From an uncultured Acetatifactor sp. (lineage in GTDB: Bacteria; Bacillota; Clostridia; Lachnospirales; Lachnospiraceae), in NCBI GenBank assembly GCA_910584865.1, contig CAJUCE010000002.1, forward strand, positions 155,082 through 219,081: DNA of 64,000 bases. The letters run 5' to 3'. The position numbers and the translations under genes were made by a program. The notes under the pieces were generated by a model. The model ran no database searches. It was not told where the DNA came from and worked only from the letters and a program-made list of their open reading frames with translations. Below are positions 51,927 through 60,736 of the stretch, in pieces (within the stretch, counting starts at the first letter, position 1; each line of letters begins with the position of its first letter).

Positions 51927-52487
51927 ATGGCAGTATTTTATCTTGTAAGGCACGGAGAGGCAGATTATGATCATATGCTTGAAAAGGGATTCTGGGGTTT
52001 TGGAAGGGATTTTGCCCCTTTATCCCCCAAAGGAAGACAGCAGGCGGAGACGGCGGCCAGGGATGGCCGGCTGAAATCTGCGGAGATTATCGTATCCTCT
52101 CCCTACACCAGAGCCCTGCAGACAGCCCAGATCATTTCGACAGAGACCGGGATACGCGTTGAGGTGGAGGTGGACTTACATGAATGGGAACCGGATCAGG
52201 ACAATTTATATACCACGTCGGAGGAAAGCTTTGCATTTGCCCGGGAATTCACGGAATGGAAGGGTGAGTATCCGCCGGGCGTGAAGTTCAGATGGGAAAC
52301 GCTTACATCCATGAGACAGAGGATGAGGGGTGTGGCGGACAGATATTCGGATTACAGTAAAGTCATCCTTGTCGGCCATGGGATGGCGTTTCGGTGTCTG
52401 ACTTATATAGAGAAAATGCACCCGGGAGAAATAGTCGAATGTACCTACCGGAAAGGACAGCCGGAATGCGAATACTCTTTTACTTAA
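51927..52487 (+). CDS. Histidine phosphatase family protein
   Basis: 186 residues. FYLVRHGEADYDH has the RHG phospho-acceptor His; SSPYTRALQTAQI and VILVGHGMAFRCL provide the second Arg and His. Member of the phosphoglycerate-mutase-like branch; substrate unknown. Start at 51927, where GGAAGGA precedes the ATG; the frame upstream to 51849 is not conserved. Confidence 0.85.
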   Translation: MAVFYLVRHGEADYDHMLEKGFWGFGRDFAPLSPKGRQQAETAARDGRLKSAEIIVSSPYTRALQTAQIISTETGIRVEVEVDLHEWEPDQDNLYTTSEESFAFAREFTEWKGEYPPGVKFRWETLTSMRQRMRGVADRYSDYSKVILVGHGMAFRCLTYIEKMHPGEIVECTYRKGQPECEYSFT

Positions 52488-52512
52488 AAGCGCAGGCGGG
52501 CAGGAGGAAGCA

Positions 52513-53001
52513 ATGAGGAATACAGACAGGATTGTCCGATGCCTTCTGCCGGAGATAGAGGGCAAAGAAGTATTGGAAGTTGCCTGCGGCACGGCGGAGT
52601 TCTCGCTTTCTGCGGCCAGATGGGCAAAGCGGGTTACTTGCATCGACATAGAGGAAAGCCGCCTGGACGAGAGGGTGAAGAAACAGGATAATATCTGCTT
52701 TCGGGTTATGGACGCGTCCAAAATGGATTTTGAAGGCGAAGCCTTCGATACGATAATTGTATACAACGCCATTTACCATATAAAAGATCAATATGATGAG
52801 ATTTTGGAGGAATGCAGGCGGGTTTTAAAGCCGGAGGGGCATATCTTTCTGATCTCCACATGGAAGTTGGATCTTGCCCTTATGAGGGAGAAGTTCGGCG
52901 GAACCCAGGGACCGATGGAAGGGGAGCATTTTGTCGGGGAAGAATATTCGAACCAGGGGAAAGGCATCCGGGAAGGCGGGATCATACGGCTTGGAAAATA
53001 A
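52513..53001 (+). CDS. Class I SAM-dependent methyltransferase, short
   Basis: 162 residues. Motif I KEVLEVACGTAEFSLSAARW, FDTIIVYNAIYHIKDQYDEI and LKPEGHIFLISTWKLDLALM. The C-terminus may be truncated compared with YcgJ-like homologues of about 190-200 residues. GGAGGAAGCA lies before the ATG. Confidence 0.78.
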   Translation: MRNTDRIVRCLLPEIEGKEVLEVACGTAEFSLSAARWAKRVTCIDIEESRLDERVKKQDNICFRVMDASKMDFEGEAFDTIIVYNAIYHIKDQYDEILEECRRVLKPEGHIFLISTWKLDLALMREKFGGTQGPMEGEHFVGEEYSNQGKGIREGGIIRLGK

Positions 53002-53055
53002 AGGAAGGAAATTTGCAGGTGGTCTTGAGTATAGACTGAGTTTGTGGAGGTCCAC

Positions 53056-53668
53056 ATGAATTATATAAATACAATGGAAGATATTTTTGAAATATAATAA
53101 ATTACCGGATAAATGTGTCGTTGAATTTATGAAAAAGCATAAGATAAAAAATGCCTGTGAATTTGGTTGCGGAGAGGGACGGAACGCCATTTATCTTGCG
53201 AAGAACGATGTTGAAACAGAAGCATATGATTTGTCGGAAATCGCAATAGAAAATGCAAGAAGGAACGCAGGAGAAAGCAGGGCAGAAAAAGTAGTCTTTC
53301 AGGCGGGAAATATTTTTGAGTTGGACTTAACGGATAAGCGGTTCGATTTGGTGATAGACAGCGGCATTTTTCATCATTTGACACCGCATAGACGTCTGCA
53401 GTATAGGGATATTGTTTCCGACATATTAACGGAAAATGGCTATTTTATTCTGTTATGCTTTGCGGCAGGAGAAGACGGTGCAGACGAGGTGGATGATTAT
53501 GAGTTTTACAAGAGAAGACAGACAGGAGCCGCATTTACGGAAGAAAGGCTGAAGGCCTTTTGGGGAGAAAAGCTTGATGCTGCGGATATACGCAAAGGGG
53601 AGAACATTGCGGATAATGAGATGTGGGAGAGCGAATATCTGTATGTATGCGTGTTCCAAAAAGCTTAA
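53056..53668 (+). pseudogene. TehB-like methyltransferase, frameshift near its start
   Basis: An ATG at 53056, after GGAGG, begins MNYINTMEDIFE and then meets stops. A one-base change of frame there continues as YNKLPDKCVVEFMKKHKIKN and a full methyltransferase: CEFGCGEGRNAIYLAKNDVE and FDLVIDSGIFHHLTPHRRLQ. From 53087 a TTG could start a 193-residue product, so it may still be made. Either a sequencing error or a real frameshift. Confidence 0.7.
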
Positions 53669-53734
53669 AGCCGGAGCCCCCAGAAATTTTCCATTTTATG
53701 CAATATTTCGTTCCGAAGTGTTAAAAGGAGAAGT

Positions 53735-54466
53735 ATGAGAATCATAGACGATATTACAAATTTTATTTTTCTGGAAGACATAAGTCCGGAGTGTCCAATG
53801 GAAGAGGGGAATTTCACGGAAGAGAAACACTCCACGGAAGAGAGGCGTTCCATGGAAAAGTACCGTTCTATAGCCCCGGGCAGAAAAGAAAATCCTGCGA
53901 AAGCCGATGCCATCTTTGTTCCGGGCGGCTCCTATCCGGAGCTTCCGGAACGGGCAGCGCAGCTTTGGAAAGCGGGATACGCCCCTTATATCGTGCCGTC
54001 GGGCAAATATTCCGTAACTATGGGTAAATTCACAGGCGTGAAATCAAAAGCGGATATCTACGGAAAGAATTATGCATTCGAATGTGAATTCTATACGGAT
54101 GTTATGGTGTCAAAGGGGGTTGACCCGGATAGCATCATCCCAGAGGCGGAGGCACAGTTCACCGCCGAGAACGCCAGATTTTCCAGAAAAGTCCTGGACG
54201 CAAGAGGAATTCGTCCGAAAAAGGCCATTCTCTGCTGCAAGGGCTACCATTCCAGAAGGTGCCTCATGTATTATCAGCTGAACTTTCCGGAGACGGAATT
54301 TCTGATTGCGCCGGTGTACCTGGACGTGGCCAGGGAAAACTGGTATCAGACGGACCGGGGACAGAGAAAGGTTCTGGGGGAACTGGCAAGGCTGGGGACA
54401 CAGTTTACACCGGAGCTTACGCCGGAATGGCAGGCTTTATGGAGACAGGATATTAAGAAAGGATAA
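53735..54466 (+). CDS. YdcF/SanA-like (DUF218) protein with hexapeptide repeat insert
   Basis: 243 residues. The DUF218 core is clear: ADAIFVPGGSYPELPERAAQ, then YTDVMVSKGVDPDSIIPEAE and KKAILCCKGYHSRRCLMYYQ. Between the N-terminal strand and this core, residues 22-45 are four hexapeptide units (MEEGNF, TEEKHS, TEERRS, MEKYRS) not expected in the family. Function of the family is poorly known; the repeat seems tolerated. Confidence 0.8.
   Translation: MRIIDDITNFIFLEDISPECPMEEGNFTEEKHSTEERRSMEKYRSIAPGRKENPAKADAIFVPGGSYPELPERAAQLWKAGYAPYIVPSGKYSVTMGKFTGVKSKADIYGKNYAFECEFYTDVMVSKGVDPDSIIPEAEAQFTAENARFSRKVLDARGIRPKKAILCCKGYHSRRCLMYYQLNFPETEFLIAPVYLDVARENWYQTDRGQRKVLGELARLGTQFTPELTPEWQALWRQDIKKG
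53798..53869 (+). repeat. 18-nt in-frame tandem repeat, four units
   Basis: Units start at 53798, 53816, 53834 and 53852, consensus AYGGAAGAGNNNNNNTCC. In frame with the YdcF-like gene. A longer array of the same kind is at 63844-63987. Confidence 0.8.
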
Positions 54467-54672
54467 GTCTACAATATTTTGCTTCAGATAATCGCATAAA
54501 CAGAGCGGAAACAGGTATGCCGTGAAGCTCTTAAAAGCCATGACAGAATTTTGCACAGGCAGAAAGAATGCGGCAAGGAAACATGAATCCAGTATCCCTC
54601 AAAGCGTTCAACGAAGGGATGAAATCGAACCGTATTACAAGCGAAAAATCCAGTAAAAGCAGGAGGTATTGC

Positions 54673-55620
54673 ATGGGAATTTATCTGAATCCGGGAAACG
54701 AGGGCTTCAGGACGGCTATCCGTTCGGAGATTTATGTAGATAAAACGGGACTGATCGGTTGTACGAACAGGTATCTGAATACAGAACAGAAATACATGTG
54801 TGTCAGCAGGCCCAGGCGTTTTGGGAAATCCATGGCGCTTAAGATGCTTGCTGCCTATTACAGCTGCGCCTACGACTCCCGGGAACTGTTTGAGGGGCTG
54901 AAGATTGCGGAAAGTCCGGGTTTTTCAGAGAATCTGAACCGGTATGATGTGATTTTTCTGAATATGCAGCAGTTTGTGATTAGAGCCAGGGAGCATGGGT
55001 TGACGGAATATTTGGAAAGAGCTGTGTTGGGGGACATTTGTGAGACATACGGAAATCTGTTTCCGAAAGACACGACTATTTTGGCCGAGGCGCTTGAAAA
55101 AATTTACGCAAAAACCGGAAAACAGTTCGTCTTCCTGATCGATGAATGGGACTGCGTGATGCGGGAGCGGCAAAAGTACGAGGACATGCAGAAGCAGTAC
55201 CTGGATTTCCTGCGCAACCTTCTGAAAGACCAGCCCTATGTGGCGCTTTCCTACATGACGGGCATTCTTCCTGTGAAAAAGTACGGACAGCATTCCGCAT
55301 TGAATATGTTCTGGGAATACTCCATGACGGATCAGAGCTTTTTCGAGGAGTACACCGGCTTCACGGACAAAGAGGTGCAGGAACTCTGCGAGCGCTTTTC
55401 CATGGATTACGCGGAGGCGGCCAGTTGGTACGAAGCCTGCCATGGTGATAGAATTAAAGTATGATAAATCCGCCCAGGCGGCCATTGGGCAGATAAAAGA
55501 CAGGCATTATACACAGGCCCTGGAAGGATATTCCGGCGACATTTTGTTAGTGGGGGTTAACTAGATAAGGACAGCAAAGGCAAGCCCCACAGCTGCAAGA
55601 TTGAGAGACTGGCCATGTAA
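54673..55620 (+). pseudogene. AAA-ATPase-like/PD-(D/E)XK gene with internal deletion
   Basis: The N-terminal AAA-ATPase-like domain is present: VDKTGLIGCTNRYLNTEQKY and CVSRPRRFGKSMALKMLAAY (Walker A type), and FVFLIDEWDCVMRERQKYED (Walker B). At about 55464 the frame ends; the adjacent frame then reads VIELKYDKSAQAAIGQIKDR, the catalytic end of the nuclease domain, and a further frame shift near 55562 gives DKDSKGKPHSCKIERLAM. The middle of the protein (about 150-200 residues in the family) is missing. AGGAGG precedes the ATG at 54673. Confidence 0.75.
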
Positions 55621-55641
55621 AAGGGGCTGACAGGAGGCATC

Positions 55642-56076
55642 ATGGATTTAAAAACAAATTATCCGGCAGGGTGGCTGTCAGACATTCAATTTGTAGTTAT
55701 TTTTGCAAGCTATCATGGAAAGTGGGTTTATTGCTGGCATAAGCGCCGCGGGAGCTTCGAGCATCCGGGCGGGCATGTGGAACCGGGGGAGACGCCCATG
55801 CAGGCCGCAAGGCGGGAGCTGTATGAAGAATCAGGAATCACGGACTGCCGTATAATGCCGCTGTGGGATTATGAGCAGATATGGGGCGACGGTGTGGGGA
55901 AAAATAATGGCAGGGTCTTCTATGCCGAGGTTTATTCCCTGGGAGAACTGCCGGAGAGCGAGATGGCCCGCATCGAACTGTTCGAATCCGTGCCGCAAAA
56001 CTATACTTATGATTCCGAAGAGGAGGCCCTGGATTTGGAGCGCATCGGGAAAATGCTTCGGGCATACAGGGAATGA
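55642..56076 (+). CDS. Nudix hydrolase
   Basis: 144 residues. The Nudix box is complete: Gly44, Glu50, Arg58-Glu59, Glu62-Glu63 and Gly65 within GHVEPGETPMQAARRELYEE. Hydrolyses a nucleoside diphosphate linked to another group; substrate unknown. GGAGGCATC precedes the start. A 26-residue open frame at 56087-56167 after it looks like another gene remnant. Confidence 0.85.
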   Translation: MDLKTNYPAGWLSDIQFVVIFASYHGKWVYCWHKRRGSFEHPGGHVEPGETPMQAARRELYEESGITDCRIMPLWDYEQIWGDGVGKNNGRVFYAEVYSLGELPESEMARIELFESVPQNYTYDSEEEALDLERIGKMLRAYRE

Positions 56077-56227
56077 AGCGAACAAAATGACGGGAGTTGA
56101 AGGTGTTGTCAAAGAGAAAATGGAAAAAATCGTCAGCCAGCTGTTTCAGGGAAATGAAAAGGTATAAAGCCTCAATCATTCAATAAAAGCTTTACACCTC
56201 CGGTTATCAGTTGCGATTTAACTGTAG

Positions 56228-56383
56228 TTAGTTACCGTCCTCCAACATTGACTGGAAGATATCCTTTAACTTTTGTAAATCCTCGTTATCGGGTGTTTTC
56301 ATTAGAGCCTTATTCATTAATTCTAAAGCGAGCCGGATAAAACCCTGAAACTGTTTATTTGTCATACCCATATCTGAATTCAT
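56228..56383 (-). CDS. Small protein of 51 residues
   Basis: Minus strand. Reads MGMTNKQFQGFIRLALELMN then TPDNEDLQKLKDIFQSMLED. AAAGGCGGTGATAGG stands directly before the ATG at 56383. The QF...I pattern resembles the short MTNxQF proteins often found in mobile regions of gut Clostridia. It is opposite in direction to its neighbours. Confidence 0.6.
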   Translation of the reverse strand: MNSDMGMTNKQFQGFIRLALELMNKALMKTPDNEDLQKLKDIFQSMLEDGN

Positions 56384-56711
56384 CCTATCACCGCCTTTCT
56401 GATACAATCAGTATAGCGGATTTGAAAGAAGATGTAAAGCCTTTATTCAATTATCAAGGTATTGTCTGTGGTTGTGCATTAGCATTGACTTTGCTGATGA
56501 AATGCCGATAGACGGCATATATAGTGGATAGAAGCATGTGGAATCTTTCCAGAAGGTATTGTACCATGGACTGTTTTGGTTGTAAATAGTCTGGGGTTTG
56601 TTGGTTTAATTAATCCTTGGCGGAGAGGCTGCAGTTATGGAAAGCATAGAACAAAATGTGGCGAAAACGCTTTTGCGCGGCATTTATTATAAGAAAGGAT
56701 AGAATATTTGT
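56384..56711. other. Gene-free gap
   Basis: 328 bases. A 21-residue frame (ATG 56638) ends just before the VOC gene but shows no similarity. No promoter, hairpin or repeat was recognised. Confidence 0.4.
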
Positions 56712-57059
56712 ATGAGAATCGGTGAAATCAGCCTGTTGACAAACGATGTAATCAGGCTTGCGGATTTTTACAAAAGGCTGTTGGAAATTGATAACGAAAG
56801 CAATGACGGGGTGCACCAGACACTGATTGCGGAGGAAACCATGCTGACCGTATATGACGACGGCTCGGAGAAAGACAACCGGAACCGGAACATTTGCCTG
56901 GCGTTTACCGTGGATGATATAGAGAAGGAATATCGGAAAGTTCTGGCTTTAGGGGCCGAAATCATAGAACCGCCCACGCTGCGTCCCTGGGGAGCGGTGA
57001 ACATGAGCTTTTATGACCCGGACGGAAATATCGTTTATTTGAGGTGCTTTTCAAAATAG
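56712..57059 (+). CDS. VOC (glyoxalase-like) family protein
   Basis: 115 residues. Two beta-alpha-beta-beta-beta modules: GEISLLTNDVIRLADFYKRL and FTVDDIEKEYRKVLALGAEI, ending FYDPDGNIVYLRCFSK. The family includes glyoxalases, dioxygenases and antibiotic-binding proteins; the substrate cannot be told from sequence. AAAGGAT lies upstream. Confidence 0.82.
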   Translation: MRIGEISLLTNDVIRLADFYKRLLEIDNESNDGVHQTLIAEETMLTVYDDGSEKDNRNRNICLAFTVDDIEKEYRKVLALGAEIIEPPTLRPWGAVNMSFYDPDGNIVYLRCFSK

Positions 57060-57317
57060 GCAGGTCCTTGATTCTGTGAAGCAGCTCTGTGGCCTGTTCG
57101 CTTACTATCTGGCTAATGGCGGCTGGTTTGTTGCGTTCCGGCGAAAATTTCTCTCCAATACCTACAAACCGGCAAAAGGCAAAATGAAAAATGGGCGCAA
57201 AAAAACAGGAAATCTTTTCTTGATTCCCTGTTTCAGCGTGCCGTTTTATATAGCGGCGGTTATTCAGTTTTCATGTGAGCCGGATTCTGTTTGCCCCAGT
57301 GTTGTTCCCTGCCTCAA

Positions 57318-57617
57318 TTACAGCAAATAATTATTTTCCCGGTTTGCAATCTGTAAACCGACTAATTTGTAGGTTGCATATCCTCCCATAACCAGCGGTT
57401 CCGATTTGCAAATATCTTCCGCTTCTTCACGGCTCTCTGTTTTTAGGATATACATACCTGCCATTCCCGGATAGCCTTTAAAGACACCGCAGATTTCCAG
57501 CTTTCCCTCATCGTCCAGCTTTCTTATGTTCTCAACGTGTTCCATAACTACCTGTTTTGTCATTTTATTATAGGTCTTGCTTTTCTCAATCATCATCATG
57601 TACATCAGTTTTTCCAT
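57318..57617 (-). CDS. YciI-like protein
   Basis: 99 residues, minus strand. MVIEKS-like start (LMYMMMIEKSKTYNKMTKQV), then GKLEICGVFKGYPGMAGMYI and EEAEDICKSEPLVMGGYATY, the pattern of the YciI/YCII ferredoxin-like family. Divergently oriented from the WYL regulator at 57837, which may control it. Function unknown. Confidence 0.75.
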   Translation of the reverse strand: MEKLMYMMMIEKSKTYNKMTKQVVMEHVENIRKLDDEGKLEICGVFKGYPGMAGMYILKTESREEAEDICKSEPLVMGGYATYKLVGLQIANRENNYLL

Positions 57618-57630
57618 ACGATTTTCTCCT

Positions 57631-57780
57631 TTACATTTTTCGTAAACTGCAAATTACATTGGCAACACTTGACTGGCAACTTTCACGTTCCATGCTCCAT
57701 ACGGCTTCAAAAATTTGCGCCTTTGTAAATACCCTCCCCGGACTGGCAGCAGAGTGCGCCATATTGCATTTGGAACATAG
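57631..57780 (-). pseudogene. Fragment of an OmpR-type response regulator
   Basis: The last ~49 residues of the frame read SPGRVFTKAQIFEAVWSMER then SVANVICSLRKM, matching the winged-helix end of OmpR/PhoB regulators (PGxVFTxxQIxxxVW...V..HISNLRKK). The receiver domain and first DNA-binding strands are absent. Confidence 0.6.
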
Positions 57781-57836
57781 ATAGTTTATCATAGAATAGT
57801 GACAAGAGCTGTCACCATTCGGAAAGGAGTTGAAAA

Positions 57837-58790
57837 ATGTCAAAAACAGAACGGCTGATCGAAATGATGATAACAATAAATGCAAAAAAGGATTTTACTG
57901 TAGGTGAATTGGCAAATGAATTTTCCGTATCAAAAAGAACGATACTGCGTGACTTGCAAGAACTGGAACAAGCTGGTTTTCCCCTTTACTCCGAAGTTGG
58001 GGCGGCGGGTGGGTATCATCTTTTAAAAGAACGCATTTTGCCGCCGATTGCTTTTTCAGAAAGCGAAGCAAAAGCTATTTTCTTTGCCTGTCAAGCCTTG
58101 CAATACCACCGTGACCTGCCGTTTGAACAGGAAACCATATCCGTCCTGAAAAAATTCTTGAATTGTCTGCCGTTAGATATGCAAAACAGTATTGTGCAGA
58201 TGCAAAACAAGGTTGTTTTTTGGATTCCGGACAGACATTGCGATTCGCCATTGCTTAAATCCATGTTTCTTGTTGCCATAAACCGCCGTGCCGCAACAAT
58301 ACGGTATTCGTCAACATATTCTGAAAGCACGCGCACAATTATACCTGTCGGCTTATATGCTATGAATGGACTTTGGTACTGCCCCGCCTATTGTACAACA
58401 GCAAACCAAATCAGAGTGTTCCGGGTTGACCGTATCAAAGAAATCTTAGAGGAAAAGCCCTATCCAAAAGGAAAATACCCTATTCCTGCGTCAATTCAAG
58501 AATATCTGGAAAAAACAGAGGCGAAAAACGATTACCACATGAAAATCCAACTGACGGATATCGGTGTCAAGCGCTGTGAAAGTGAATGTTTGCTTGCAAG
58601 CGGATTGAAAACATTTTCAACAGGCGGCGGGATAATCGACATGGAAATAAACCATACTGCCTTAGAATGGGTTGCTGATTATATATTGCCGTTTGGAAAT
58701 AATGCCACTGTGTTAGAACCAGTGGAGTTAATAAAACTAATGCAGCAAAAAATATACGAATTACATCAGCACTATTGCAAATCAGAATAA
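57837..58790 (+). CDS. YafY-type transcriptional regulator with WYL domain
   Basis: 317 residues. N-terminal winged helix (DFTVGELANEFSVSKRTILR, RDLQELEQAGFPLYSE), central WYL domain (GLYAMNGLWYCPAYCTTANQ, then RVFRVDRIKEI) and a C-terminal WCX extension. WYL domains sense ligands, probably nucleic acid or nucleotides. Divergent from the yciI-like gene. Base composition is lower in GC than the surroundings, suggesting transfer. AAAGGAG precedes ATG. Confidence 0.85.
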   Translation: MSKTERLIEMMITINAKKDFTVGELANEFSVSKRTILRDLQELEQAGFPLYSEVGAAGGYHLLKERILPPIAFSESEAKAIFFACQALQYHRDLPFEQETISVLKKFLNCLPLDMQNSIVQMQNKVVFWIPDRHCDSPLLKSMFLVAINRRAATIRYSSTYSESTRTIIPVGLYAMNGLWYCPAYCTTANQIRVFRVDRIKEILEEKPYPKGKYPIPASIQEYLEKTEAKNDYHMKIQLTDIGVKRCESECLLASGLKTFSTGGGIIDMEINHTALEWVADYILPFGNNATVLEPVELIKLMQQKIYELHQHYCKSE

Positions 58791-58958
58791 CAAGTATGTA
58801 TGAATGAGGGGGATTCCGTCGTAGTCGGCATTGTGGGAAAATCCAAAAGTCACATAAGGATCCGTTTCTTATATCGATTTAAAGCACTCAGGGGCCGCTT
58901 TGTGCTCATGTCATGCGAAGGCCGCAGGAAGGAAAACCACAAAAATAAAACAAAAACT

Positions 58959-59008
58959 ACACAATCCAACAATTATTTGTTGACTTGTGTGGTGGATAGG
59001 CTTATAAT
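58959..59008 (+). promoter_or_regulatory. Promoter and 32-bp palindrome of the aldolase operon
   Basis: TTGACT at 58980-58985, 17-base spacer, TATAAT at 59003-59008. A two-part palindrome, ACACAA-N2-CAACAA (58959-58972), four bases, TTGTTG-N2-TTGTGT (58977-58990), covers the -35 box. It is a strong repressor-site candidate. The transcript would start near 59015, giving a leader of about 95 nt before the aldolase. Confidence 0.85.
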
Positions 59009-59110
59009 GGAGGAAAAGCCAGAAAGTGTTGCAATGTAACGCTGCCGTTCCAAAAAAGGACAGGCTCCGGAGGGCGGCAGGCACCAAAAAACGAATCAGG
59101 AGGAATCAAA

Positions 59111-59917
59111 ATGCAGAACGAGTACGAAGTAAAAAAAGAGATTTGTGACATCGGCAAAAGGATTTACAACCGGAATATGGTTGCCGCCAACGACGGAAAT
59201 ATCTCCGTGAAAATCAGCGACAACGAATTCTTATGCACTCCCACCGGCGTGTCCAAGGGATTCATGACCCCGGAGTACATCTGTAAGGTTGACGCTCAGG
59301 GCAATGTGATCCAGGCCAACGGCAATTTCAAGCCCTCATCCGAGATCAAGATGCATATGAGGGTGTATCAGGAGAGACCCGACGTAAAGAGCGTGGTACA
59401 TGCCCATCCCGTATATGCCACCAGTTTCGCCATTGCAGGCATTCCCCTGACTCAGCCCATCATGCCCGAGGCAGTTATCGCCCTTGGTTGTGTTCCCATC
59501 GCAAAATACGGCAGGCCCTCCACCATGGAGATTCCCGATGCCGTTTCCGAGTATGTGCAGCATTTTGACGCCGTCCTTCTGGAGAACCACGGCGCGCTGA
59601 CCTATTCCGATTCCCTGCTTGCCGCATACCTGAAGATGGAGTCCGTGGAATTCTACGCACAGCTCCTCTACCAGTCCAGAGTCCTAGGCGGGCCCAAGGA
59701 ATTCACACCTCAGCAGGTGGAAGACCTCTATGAAATCAGGAGACAGTTCGGCATGAAGGGACGCCATCCCGCCAACCTCTGCCCCAATGCGAAGGAGGGC
59801 AAGCCCAGTTGCCACACCTGCGGAGGCGGGTGCCACAGCGGCAAGGACAATGGAACCGTGTCCCCTGACATGGTGGCGGAGATTACCAGGAAGGTACTGG
59901 AGCAGTTAGGCAAATAA
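59111..59917 (+). CDS. Class II aldolase (L-fuculose/L-rhamnulose-1-phosphate type) with encapsulation peptide
   Basis: 268 residues. Splits a deoxyhexulose 1-phosphate into dihydroxyacetone phosphate and lactaldehyde. Catalytic Glu78 in FKPSSEIKMHM; zinc ligands His97 and His99 in VVHAHPVYA and His160 in LLENHGALTYS. The C-terminus (about 222-268) is an extra segment: Cys224, Cys234, Cys237 and Cys241, a linker, then an amphipathic helix SPDMVAEITRKVLEQLGK of the kind that targets enzymes to microcompartments. First gene after the palindromic promoter; GAGGAATC ribosome site. Confidence 0.88.
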   Translation: MQNEYEVKKEICDIGKRIYNRNMVAANDGNISVKISDNEFLCTPTGVSKGFMTPEYICKVDAQGNVIQANGNFKPSSEIKMHMRVYQERPDVKSVVHAHPVYATSFAIAGIPLTQPIMPEAVIALGCVPIAKYGRPSTMEIPDAVSEYVQHFDAVLLENHGALTYSDSLLAAYLKMESVEFYAQLLYQSRVLGGPKEFTPQQVEDLYEIRRQFGMKGRHPANLCPNAKEGKPSCHTCGGGCHSGKDNGTVSPDMVAEITRKVLEQLGK

Positions 59918-60019
59918 TAATTTCCATAGGAAATGACGGATACTTCGGAAAATAATATGGAAGAAATATTCCATAGACGAAGGGCGTTTTATATGGAAGA
60001 ATGTAAGAAAGACATTTTA

Positions 60020-60733
60020 ATGGAAAACAGAGAGATAGAAGCAATCGTCCGTGAAGTAGTCCGGAAGGCTGTGGAAGACGGAAATCTGGGAGTTGGAAAT
60101 GATGCAGCGGCAAGTGGCAGAGCCCCCGGAACAGGAGACGTTGCAGCGGCAAGTGGCAGAGCCTTCGGAACAGGAGACACTGCAACAGCAAGGGGTAGAA
60201 CCCTCGGAACAGGAGACATTGCAGCGGCAAGTGACAGAGTCCCCGGAACAGGAGACATTGCAACAGCAAATGGCAGCTTCCCGGGAACCGGAAACCTCAC
60301 AGCAGCCAACGGCGGCCTGGTTCCGGTGACCATGCCCCTGGCCCTTGCCGTAAAGCTCATCGAAGGCATTGAGGCAAAGGCGGCAGAATGGGGCATGCGG
60401 GTAGTCACAGCCGTTTCCGATGCTACCGCAAGGCCCGTAGCCATACACTGCATGGACGGCGCCTACATAGGAAGCTTTGACGTAGCACTGAACAAGACAT
60501 ATACATCCATTGCGTTCCAGATGTCCACCGCCCAGTTGGGAACATTGAGCGGGCCGGGAGAAAGCCTGTACGGCATACAGTTTACCAATGAAGGCAGAAT
60601 CGTTATTTTCGGCGGCGGTGAAGTACTGAAACGAGGCGATGTCATTGTGGGAGCATTGGGCGTCAGTGGCGGGAGCGCCGAGCAGGACACCGCACTGGCG
60701 ACTTACGGGAAATCCCTTTTCGAAAACATATAA
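60020..60733 (+). CDS. GlcG/HbpS-like (PduO C-terminal type) protein with repeat linker
   Basis: 237 residues from ATG 60020. Residues 2-18 (NREIEAIVREVVRKAVE) are an amphipathic helix resembling an encapsulation peptide. Residues 28-92 are five 13-residue repeats ending in GTGD. Residues from about 103 form a GlcG-like domain: LALAVKLIEGIEAKAAEWGM, GAYIGSFDVALNKTYTSIAF and GGGEVLKRGDVIVGALGVSG. In microcompartment loci such domains bind heme or cobalamin-like ligands; the role here is unknown. A longer start at 59933 would add MEEIFH-like repeats. Confidence 0.75.
   Translation: MENREIEAIVREVVRKAVEDGNLGVGNDAAASGRAPGTGDVAAASGRAFGTGDTATARGRTLGTGDIAAASDRVPGTGDIATANGSFPGTGNLTAANGGLVPVTMPLALAVKLIEGIEAKAAEWGMRVVTAVSDATARPVAIHCMDGAYIGSFDVALNKTYTSIAFQMSTAQLGTLSGPGESLYGIQFTNEGRIVIFGGGEVLKRGDVIVGALGVSGGSAEQDTALATYGKSLFENI
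60101..60295 (+). repeat. 39-nt in-frame tandem repeat, five units
   Basis: Five units of 39 nt encode 13 residues each, consensus (V/I)A(A/T)ASGR(x)PGTGD. Units are highly similar at DNA level (GGAACAGGAGAC ends most of them). They form the linker between the N-terminal helix and the GlcG-like domain. Confidence 0.9.
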
Positions 60734-60736
60734 CCG

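Noticed and set aside
57076..57330. 84-residue plus-strand frame after the VOC gene
   Set aside because: No ribosome site or recognisable domain; it overlaps the end of the yciI-like gene and may be debris of a mobile element.
58800..59039. 79-residue frame upstream of the aldolase
   Set aside because: It spans the palindrome and promoter and ends in the leader; composition is not protein-like.
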